Part shown: one piece after another, positions 1 through 5,174 of the stretch
Layout of the letters: each line of letters opens with the position of its first letter
Position numbering within the stretch: the first letter of the stretch is position 1
Assembly (NCBI GenBank): GCA_934403665.1
Contig: CAKRUL010000071.1
Location: 1-7,087, forward strand
From: an uncultured Clostridia bacterium
Lineage (GTDB): Bacteria; Bacillota_A; Clostridia; UMGS1840; HGM11507
Reading direction: 5' to 3'
Length of the DNA stretch: 7,087 nt
The notes under the pieces: model-generated
What the model saw: only the letters and a program-made list of their open reading frames with translations
Databases searched by the model: none
Told to the model about the DNA's origin: nothing
Translations under genes and position numbers: made by a program

Positions 1-1010
1 GAGGAGAGTCCTGTGGAATTCCCCAAGATTTTTGGTCCCAGAATATTTCCGTCAAATTGTTGCAGTGCAAGAATGAAAACGGAAAACCAAACTGCCTGGA
101 GAGGGTTGACAAATAAAATGATAATGATGCTTGGGATGGCGCCGATAAACGGCCCGAAATAGGGAATAATATTGGTAATTCCCACAATTACACTGATCAG
201 CAACGGATACGGAAAGCGGAAAATGCGCATTCCGATGAAGCAAAGAACGCCGATAATCAGAGAATCAATCAGTTTTCCGATAATAAAGCCGGTAAAAGTA
301 TCATTGGTGTAATGCCCGAAATGAATGATCTGTTTTGCCCGCTCGCTTCCAAAGCAGGAAAAAAGAAATTTGTTGATTTGTGCAAAAAACTTTTCCTTGC
401 TTCCAAGCATATAGACCGAGAGAATCACACCCAAAATAATATCCAGAACAGAGCCGGCGATTTTTGCAGTCAGTCCGTACAGCAAAGGAAGCGTTTTGTT
501 TAAAAATTCATACGATTTATTCAGCAGGTCTCCCGTGGAGGTGATGAAGCCGTCCAGCCGGGAAGCGATTCCATCAGTTGGAATATTCCAATCTGCCAGA
601 AGGGTGTTGACCTGATTCGTGAGGTTATTTACAATGTCGGGGATTCCCATCACCAGGCTGCGCAGACTGATCAGCAGCTGCGGCAGAAGAATCCGTATAA
701 AAATATAAAGCAAAAGCAATGCTAATAAATAGGTGACTGCGATGGCGAGTCCTCGTTTCAGTTTCGGACGCTTCTTCCTGCGCTCCAAAAGAAATGAGAG
801 AAGACTTTCCGTTTTTTTCAGAAGCGGATTCAGCAGATACGCAAAAGCGAATGCATAGAGAAAGGGGAGCAGCAGGGAGACAATTTTTGCGGTAAAACCG
901 GTAAAATGCGAAATGTTTTTCAGCAGCATATAAAACAGAATCGAAAAACAAACAGCACCTGTTGCGTATAATGTGATTTTAAAATATTTTTGATCAAGTT
1001 TAAACTTCAT
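1..1010 (-). CDS. AI-2E family transporter (membrane permease), C-terminus off the left edge
   Basis: The minus strand reads open from ATG at 1010 to the window edge, giving 336 complete codons. The protein is very hydrophobic, with likely membrane segments near residues 11-30, 40-62, 86-110, 182-201, 240-262 and 268-320. A basic stretch (ERRKKRPKLKR, 76-86) separates the second and third segments. Family signatures are visible: GKLIDSLIIG (245-254), NIIPYFGPFIGAIPS (280-294) and QQFDGNILGPKILGNSTGL (317-335). These are typical of the AI-2E/YtvI/PerM family (Pfam AI-2E_transport). Members are usually about 350-400 residues, so only the last helix or so is missing. The start is supported by AGGGGG at 1015-1020. 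Family members have been linked to autoinducer-2 export, sodium/proton antiport and sporulation, so the substrate cannot be named. The gene is divergent from the symporter gene. Confidence 0.92.
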   Translation of the reverse strand, partial: MKFKLDQKYFKITLYATGAVCFSILFYMLLKNISHFTGFTAKIVSLLLPFLYAFAFAYLLNPLLKKTESLLSFLLERRKKRPKLKRGLAIAVTYLLALLLLYIFIRILLPQLLISLRSLVMGIPDIVNNLTNQVNTLLADWNIPTDGIASRLDGFITSTGDLLNKSYEFLNKTLPLLYGLTAKIAGSVLDIILGVILSVYMLGSKEKFFAQINKFLFSCFGSERAKQIIHFGHYTNDTFTGFIIGKLIDSLIIGVLCFIGMRIFRFPYPLLISVIVGITNIIPYFGPFIGAIPSIIIILFVNPLQAVWFSVFILALQQFDGNILGPKILGNSTGLS

Positions 1011-1084
1011 GAATCCCCCTATTGCATTCTGCCGGTTTTCTGCGGAAACCATTGCTTCGCACAGAAATTTTGATTTGCGATATT

Positions 1085-1113
1085 ATTATAGCCTACTTTT
1101 CTGGAAAAGTCAT
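1085..1113 (-). promoter_or_regulatory. Probable sigma-A promoter of the AI-2E family gene
   Basis: Read on the minus strand, a perfect TATAAT lies at 1090-1085. A 17-base spacer separates it from ATGACT at 1113-1108, which matches four of six bases of TTGACA. Transcription would start near 1078, leaving a leader of about 68 bases before the ATG at 1010. The rest of the divergent gap (1011-1192) is AT-rich. For the rightward symporter gene I find only a weak candidate: TTGACG at 1140-1145 with no convincing -10 box at the right distance. Confidence 0.6.
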
Positions 1114-1192
1114 TAGGGAATTACATTATTTATGGGTGTTTGACGGAAAATTAACAATTTATTCATCAATTTTTAGGAAAAGAGAGGTCTCT

Positions 1193-2557
1193 ATGGAAAA
1201 GAGAAAAATGTTTTCCGGGCATTTAGGATTCATTTTGGCGACGGCGGGTTCTGCCGTCGGCTTGGGAAATTTGTGGCGTTTTCCAACGCTTGCAACCAAA
1301 TACGGAGGAGGAATTTTTGTTCTTCTGTATGTTGTTTTTGTTGTTACAATCGGTTTTTCCTTAGTTCTGACCGAGGCAGCCATCGGACGGAAATTTCATT
1401 GCAATGCTGTGGATGCCTATCGTAAAATCAACAGCAAATTTACCTTTCTGGGGTACATTGCGGTTTTGGTTGCCTTTTTCATTCTGTCTTATTATTGTGT
1501 GATCGGCGGCTGGATTTTAAAGTTTATCACCGTATATTGTTCTGGGAATGGTTTTCTTGCGGCGGAGGATGGTTTTTTCGGCGGATTTGTCTCGGAAAAT
1601 ACGGAGCCGCTTCTGTTTCAGGCACTCTTTGTGCTGTTCAATATATTGGTCGTGATGCTTGGCGTACAAAACGGTGTGGAACGCCTGAATAAAATTCTGA
1701 TGCCTGCATTGATTCTTCTTTCCGTTGTGGTGAGCATTTTTGCCATGCGTATGGAGGGGGCATTGACAGGATTAAGATATTATCTGTTTCCCGATGTTTC
1801 CAAGCTTTCGCTCAATGCAGTGCTGGCGGCCTTGGGGCAAATGTTTTTTTCGCTCTCCCTCGGCATGGGAGTTACCATCACATACGGCTCTTATGTCCGA
1901 AAGGATATTGACTTGGAGAAGGCAACCGGAAAAATTGAGATTTTTGACACAGGCATTGCTCTGTTGGCAGGCTTCATGGTGATTCCGGGCATCTTTGCCG
2001 TTTTTTCTTCCAGTCCGGAGGAACTTGAAAATGCTCTTCAGGCGGGATCCGGTCTGGTCTTTCTCACCTTGCCGAAAGTTTTTGCGAGGATGCCTTTTTC
2101 GTCATGGCTCGGAGCCGCCTTCTTTCTGCTCATTTTTTTTGCGGCTCTGACCTCCTCGATTGCATTGATGGAGACCGCCATATCGGTCTGGAAGGAGAAA
2201 CTGCACTGGAGGAGAAGAAGCTGTGCAGTCACAGTCGGTTTGTTGGCATTTCTGGCAGGGATTCCGGCTTCTTTGGGATATGGTGTGTGGGACTCCGTTT
2301 CCGTTTTGGGAATGAACATTCTTGATTTTACCGATTTTTGCGCCAATCAGCTTTTGATGCCCTTCGGAGCAATGATGACCTGCATTCTTGTCAGTTATCT
2401 TTGGGGAACACATCATCTGACAGACGAAATTAAAAAATCCTCCGCCTTTCGCCGGGAAAAACAATATTTGATATTCCTGAAGTATATCACGCCTGCGGCG
2501 GTTGCGGCAACCCTAATCTCTTCTGTTTTAAATGCGGCCGGAATCATCAACCTATAA
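1193..2557 (+). CDS. Neurotransmitter:sodium symporter (NSS/SNF) family transporter, probable Na+-coupled amino-acid importer
   Basis: The 454-residue protein matches the NSS fold (LeuT, TnaT, MhsT). Eleven hydrophobic helices can be placed, as in MhsT and many other short bacterial members. Helix 1 carries the signature ATAGSAVGLGNLWRFP (16-31), with G19, A21, V22 and N26 at the two sodium sites and R29 at the extracellular gate. Helix 6 has FFSLSLGMG (218-226), where S220 aligns with the LeuT sodium ligand T254 and M225 with the substrate-pocket residue F259. Helix 7 has D252, the acidic Na1 ligand seen in MhsT-like proteins. Helix 8 has AALTSS (317-322), completing Na2. All key ion ligands are present, so the transporter should be active; the substrate is probably an amino acid but cannot be specified. 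The start ATG at 1193 is chosen because GAGAGG (1182-1187) lies five bases upstream and the helix 1 motif follows at the usual distance. The frame is open further upstream to a TTG at 1022, but that stretch is non-conserved leader. It appears to be a single-gene unit. Confidence 0.95.
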   Translation: MEKRKMFSGHLGFILATAGSAVGLGNLWRFPTLATKYGGGIFVLLYVVFVVTIGFSLVLTEAAIGRKFHCNAVDAYRKINSKFTFLGYIAVLVAFFILSYYCVIGGWILKFITVYCSGNGFLAAEDGFFGGFVSENTEPLLFQALFVLFNILVVMLGVQNGVERLNKILMPALILLSVVVSIFAMRMEGALTGLRYYLFPDVSKLSLNAVLAALGQMFFSLSLGMGVTITYGSYVRKDIDLEKATGKIEIFDTGIALLAGFMVIPGIFAVFSSSPEELENALQAGSGLVFLTLPKVFARMPFSSWLGAAFFLLIFFAALTSSIALMETAISVWKEKLHWRRRSCAVTVGLLAFLAGIPASLGYGVWDSVSVLGMNILDFTDFCANQLLMPFGAMMTCILVSYLWGTHHLTDEIKKSSAFRREKQYLIFLKYITPAAVAATLISSVLNAAGIINL

Positions 2558-2565
2558 GATTGTTC

Positions 2566-2605
2566 ATTTTCTGTCAGCTTGCTATTGATTTTCTGCCTGG
2601 AAAAT
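2566..2605 (+). promoter_or_regulatory. Candidate regulator-binding repeats over the hydrogenase promoter
   Basis: Two related elements overlap the promoter. A direct repeat, ATTTTCTGYC, occurs at 2566-2575 and 2588-2597, with starts 22 bases apart (about two helical turns). The second copy is also the left half of an inverted repeat, ATTTTC-TGCCTG-GAAAAT (2588-2605), which fills most of the spacer between the -35 and -10 boxes. A protein bound there would block or remodel RNA polymerase. The sequence does not resemble the Rex (TTGTTAA-type) operator, so the regulator is unknown. In AT-rich DNA, six-base arms can arise by chance, so confidence is low. Confidence 0.35.
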
Positions 2606-2613
2606 AGTATAAT
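2585..2613 (+). promoter_or_regulatory. Sigma-A promoter of the [2Fe-2S] protein/hydrogenase unit
   Basis: TTGATT (2585-2590) and a perfect TATAAT (2608-2613) are separated by exactly 17 bases. Transcription should start near 2620, giving a leader of about 70 bases before the GTG at 2692. It is the best promoter in the 134-base gap after the symporter stop, where I see no convincing terminator. Short repeats overlap it (see the neighbouring regulatory entry). Confidence 0.75.
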
Positions 2614-2691
2614 TTAGCTAATTGTAAAAGAATAATATGGTTAATGAGATCTCCTATGGGGTTTGACTTTAACCAATCCAGGAAAGGCGGA

Positions 2692-2979
2692 GTGGCTAAG
2701 GTGAAAAAAATCAAAGTTGAAGTATGTTCCGGAACGCAATGCGTCATGATGGGAGCAATGGACATTGTTGCCTCCATTCAGAGTCTGTCCTCTTTAAAAC
2801 AGCAATTGCGGATGGATCGGAAAATAGAGATTGTAACCAGCAAATGCTTCGGGCTTTGCAAAGAGGGAAAATGCGGTCCCTTTGTGCGTGTGGATGGAGA
2901 ACTGATTGAAAATGCGGATAGCGAAAGCGTGATGTCGCATATCATATCCATTGTGAGCCAAAAAGGAGAAGGATGCTAA
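2692..2979 (+). CDS. Thioredoxin-like [2Fe-2S] ferredoxin (NuoE/HydC C-terminal-like), small electron-transfer protein
   Basis: The 95-residue protein has the cysteine pattern of thioredoxin-like [2Fe-2S] proteins: C12 and C17 in VCSGTQC, then C52 and C56 in KCFGLC. The likely ligand set is therefore C-x4-C ... C-x3-C, as in NuoE, HydC and the stand-alone Shethna-type ferredoxins. A fifth cysteine, C61, follows in the GKCGPFVRVDG turn. It is about half the length of NuoE/HydC, because the N-terminal helical domain is absent. Start choice: GTG at 2692 is favoured by AGGAAAGG (2680-2687) just upstream, and it gives V-A-K-V-K-K-I (first residue Met when translated). GTG at 2701 is possible. ATGs at 2644 and 2656 are in frame but lack a ribosome binding site and would add a non-conserved tail. 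Its stop overlaps the hydrogenase start, so it is probably made in fixed proportion with, and passes electrons to or from, that enzyme. Confidence 0.87.
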   Translation: MAKVKKIKVEVCSGTQCVMMGAMDIVASIQSLSSLKQQLRMDRKIEIVTSKCFGLCKEGKCGPFVRVDGELIENADSESVMSHIISIVSQKGEGC

Positions 2980-4481
2980 TGAGAGGTATTTATACGCCAG
3001 TTACAAAGATTCGCCGTCAGGTTTTTACAGAGATTGCAAAGCTGGCTTATTCGGAGAAATCGGATCACGATTTTGACGAGATTCCATATACGATTATTCC
3101 GGGAGAAATTCCGCAGTACAGAGAAAGTGTTTTCATGGAACGGGCGATTGTGGGAGAACGCTTGCGCCTTGCGATGGGGATGCCGATCCGGAGAGTGGAT
3201 GAACATTCGGTGATCTCAAAGGGATTGCATAACTACCGCTGTGATGAGATTAAGCTGGAAGATCCTCTGGTGAATGTCATCAGTTTTGCATGCGCTGCCT
3301 GCCCCCCCAACTCTTACATGGTGACGGATAACTGCAGAAATTGTCTTGCCCATCCCTGCACATCGGTTTGTCCGGTGAAGGCGGTTTCCATTGTGCACGG
3401 AAGATCTCATATTGATAAAGACAAATGTGTCCGTTGCGGCAGATGTGCAGAGGTTTGCCCCTATAATGCGATTACGAACTATAAACGTCCCTGCGCGGCG
3501 GCCTGCGGCGTGGATGCGATCGAAAGCGATTCGCTGGGCAGAGCAAAAATCAATCACGATGTCTGTGTCGCCTGCGGAATGTGTATTGTAAGCTGTCCTT
3601 TTGCAGCAATTGCGGACAAGTCGGAATTATACCAGATTATTACAGCAATTAAAAACAAGAAAAAAGTCTGTGCGGCAATCGCTCCGTCGTTCATCTCTCA
3701 GTTTGGACCGCTGGCTACGCCGGAAAAGGTCTTCGAGGCGATTAAGGCCCTTGGATTCCACGAGGTATATGAGGTGGCAATCGGTGCGGACGCAGGCGCG
3801 GTGGAGGAAGCACATCACTATGTCAATCACGTGGCAAACGGGAAACAACCTTTTCTCGGCACCTCCTGCTGTCCGTCCTGGGCGGCGATGGCAAAGAAGA
3901 ATTTCCCGGAGTATGCGGCATGCATTTCAGAATCCTCTACCCCGATGGTTGCGACAGGCAAGCTGATTAAGAAAGAGAACGAAGATGCGATTGTCGTGTT
4001 TATCGGTCCTTGTATTTCCAAGAAGCTGGAGGCTTCCCGTAAAGAAGTTCGTCCTTATATTGATTTTGTGATTACCTTTGAGGAACTGATGGGTATGATG
4101 GTTGCAAAGGGAATTGAGTTTGACGATTACGATGCGGATCAGAAGGTCAATCAGGCATCTAAGGCAGGGCGCGGTTATGCTGTTGCAGGAGGTGTCTGCG
4201 AAGCGATTGCAGGGTGTGTGAAAGAATTTTATCCCGAGGTGGAAATGAAAATTGACCGTGCGGAGGGTCTTTCCAACTGTAAAAAGATGATGATGATCGC
4301 CAAGGCCGGAAAGCGGAACGGTTATCTTTTGGAGGGGATGGCATGCCCCGGCGGATGTGTCGGCGGACCCGGCACATTGACGCCTCCGGCAAAAGCAACG
4401 GTTGCGGTGAAAAAATTCAGCACCTCCTCCGAAATGCAGTCGCCTATACAGAATGATTTGATTAAGGGCTTGGAAGAATAA
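2979..4481 (+). CDS. [FeFe] hydrogenase catalytic subunit, probable group B type, with N-terminal [4Fe-4S] domains
   Basis: The 500-residue protein carries the three H-cluster motifs: TSCCPSW (295-301), GPCISKKLE (343-351) and EGMACPGGCVGG (452-463). The H-cluster ligands are inferred to be C298, C345, C456 and C460, with C297 as the proton-relay cysteine. This supports reversible proton reduction to H2 in the cytoplasm. The N-terminal half is cysteine-rich: C119/122/127/131, C150/153/156/160 and C196/199/202/206 are ferredoxin-like CxxCx(2-4)CxxxCP motifs. C105/C108 and C172/C176 are extra pairs. Several [4Fe-4S] clusters should therefore wire electrons to the H-cluster. GPC in place of MPC in the second motif and the N-terminus MRGIYTPVTKIRR fit group B enzymes, not the group A CpI type. 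The ATG at 2979 overlaps the previous stop as TAATG, with AAGGAG (2963-2968) ten bases before it; ATG at 2973 is the alternative and adds two residues. The HydE, HydF and HydG maturases it needs are not in the window. Confidence 0.94.
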   Translation: MRGIYTPVTKIRRQVFTEIAKLAYSEKSDHDFDEIPYTIIPGEIPQYRESVFMERAIVGERLRLAMGMPIRRVDEHSVISKGLHNYRCDEIKLEDPLVNVISFACAACPPNSYMVTDNCRNCLAHPCTSVCPVKAVSIVHGRSHIDKDKCVRCGRCAEVCPYNAITNYKRPCAAACGVDAIESDSLGRAKINHDVCVACGMCIVSCPFAAIADKSELYQIITAIKNKKKVCAAIAPSFISQFGPLATPEKVFEAIKALGFHEVYEVAIGADAGAVEEAHHYVNHVANGKQPFLGTSCCPSWAAMAKKNFPEYAACISESSTPMVATGKLIKKENEDAIVVFIGPCISKKLEASRKEVRPYIDFVITFEELMGMMVAKGIEFDDYDADQKVNQASKAGRGYAVAGGVCEAIAGCVKEFYPEVEMKIDRAEGLSNCKKMMMIAKAGKRNGYLLEGMACPGGCVGGPGTLTPPAKATVAVKKFSTSSEMQSPIQNDLIKGLEE

Positions 4482-4492
4482 AAGAAAACGGG

Positions 4493-4522
4493 AAAGCAGG
4501 TGCGGCGTGCGCCTGCTTTTTT
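4493..4522 (+). terminator. Intrinsic terminator after the hydrogenase gene
   Basis: AAAGCAGGTGC (4493-4503) pairs with GCGCCTGCTTT (4509-4519) over 11 base pairs, including one G-U wobble. The loop is five bases (GGCGT), and the hairpin runs into six T residues (4517-4522). It starts 11 bases after the hydrogenase stop and separates this unit from the regulator/ligase unit. Confidence 0.88.
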
Positions 4523-4541
4523 GAATCCGATCTTCTTTCAG

Positions 4542-4584
4542 AAAACGTTTTATAGCGCCTTTTGCCTTGCAAAAGCGTTTTTAT
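4542..4584 (+). promoter_or_regulatory. Candidate operator: inverted and direct repeats over the -35 box
   Basis: CTTTTGC-CTT-GCAAAAG (4559-4575) is a perfect seven-base inverted repeat whose centre and right arm contain the -35 box. It is flanked by two similar elements, the palindromic AAAACGTTTTAT (4542-4553) and AAAAGCGTTTTTAT (4571-4584), about 29 bases apart, close to three helical turns. The position is what one expects for autoregulation by the adjacent XRE-cupin regulator. That link is inference. Confidence 0.42.
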
Positions 4585-4595
4585 CTTGCTATAAT
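4567..4595 (+). promoter_or_regulatory. Extended -10 sigma-A promoter of the regulator/ligase unit
   Basis: TTGCAA (4567-4572) and a perfect TATAAT (4590-4595) are 17 bases apart. TGC directly precedes the -10 box (4587-4589), making it an extended -10 promoter. Initiation near 4602 would leave a leader of about 30 bases before the regulator ATG at 4634. It probably also drives the ligase gene, as I see no other good promoter before 5175. Confidence 0.78.
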
Positions 4596-4633
4596 AGAAA
4601 CATATTGATTAAAAAACGGAAAGGATCATTGCC

Positions 4634-5151
4634 ATGAAAAAAGAATTCAATGAGATTTCGGCGCGGATCAGGGAATTGCGTGAAGTCTGCGGATATTCCC
4701 AGAAACAGCTGGCAGAGGAACTCGGCATTGAAGAGAGCGTCTATGCCGGTTACGAGCAGGAGGGCGAAAATATTCCAATCAGCGTTTCACTGAGATTATT
4801 ACCGGCGTCGGTGCGAAGCTTGACACCTATCACATTGTAAAGCGCGGGGAAGGAAGAAGCGTCAGCCGGTATCCCGGTTATCGGTTCGAAGATCTTGCGT
4901 TTCATTACAATCATAAGATAATGCAGCCTTTGCTGGTAACGTTGGATCCGTCAGATAAGCCGGCTGATTTGGTCGCTCATTCCGGACAGGAGTTCAATCT
5001 TGTGCTGGAGGGATCGATCGTCGTTGTGTTTGACGGGAAGGAATTGATTCTGAATGAGGGAGATTCCATTTACTTCAATCCCACTTATCCTCACGGGCAG
5101 AAATGCTATGGGGATCAAAAAGCGAGATTTCTTACCATGATTGCCGAGTAA
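4634..5151 (+). pseudogene. XRE-family regulator with C-terminal cupin domain, frameshifted by an internal deletion
   Basis: The first part (4634-4840, frame ending at TAA 4838) encodes a helix-turn-helix: ISARIRELREVCGYSQKQLA, then EELGIEESVYAGYEQEGENIPIS. From 4786 the adjacent frame continues with the family's normal sequence (FTEIITGVGAKLDTYHIVKR) and runs through a cupin barrel (HSGQEFNLVLEGSIVV, then LNEGDSIYFNPTYPHGQ) to the stop at 5151. In intact XRE-cupin regulators roughly a helix of 11 residues lies between IPISV and FTEI. Its absence plus the frame change fits a deletion of about 34 bases near 4785. The cupin frame has no start codon between its upstream stop at 4729 and the ATG at 4921, which sits inside the domain and lacks a ribosome binding site. 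An intact relative would have about 180 residues, bind DNA near the ligase promoter and sense a small molecule through the cupin. GGAAAGGA (4618-4625) is a good ribosome binding site, so a 68-residue truncated product is probably still made. A sequencing or assembly artefact remains possible. Confidence 0.8.
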
Positions 5152-5174
5152 CAGAGGAAAGAGAGATTTTACAT

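Noticed and set aside
312..951. Small open frames on both strands within the AI-2E gene
   Set aside because: They are out-of-frame shadows of a continuous, recognisable membrane protein reading from 1010 to the left edge.
1022..1192. N-terminal extension of the symporter from TTG 1022
   Set aside because: The helix 1 motif starts at the usual distance from ATG 1193, which has its own ribosome binding site, and the extension runs through promoter-like AT-rich DNA.
2644..2691. ATG 2644 or 2656 as start of the [2Fe-2S] protein
   Set aside because: No ribosome binding site precedes either, and the added residues are unlike the family; GTG 2692 follows AGGAAAGG.
4784..4792. Programmed ribosomal frameshift joining the two regulator halves
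   Set aside because: No X XXY YYZ slippery sequence is present, and about 11 conserved residues are missing, so a deletion explains the data better.
5103..5174. ATG at 5103 as ligase start
   Set aside because: It lies within the cupin coding sequence, lacks a good ribosome binding site and adds non-family residues; ATG 5175 is better.
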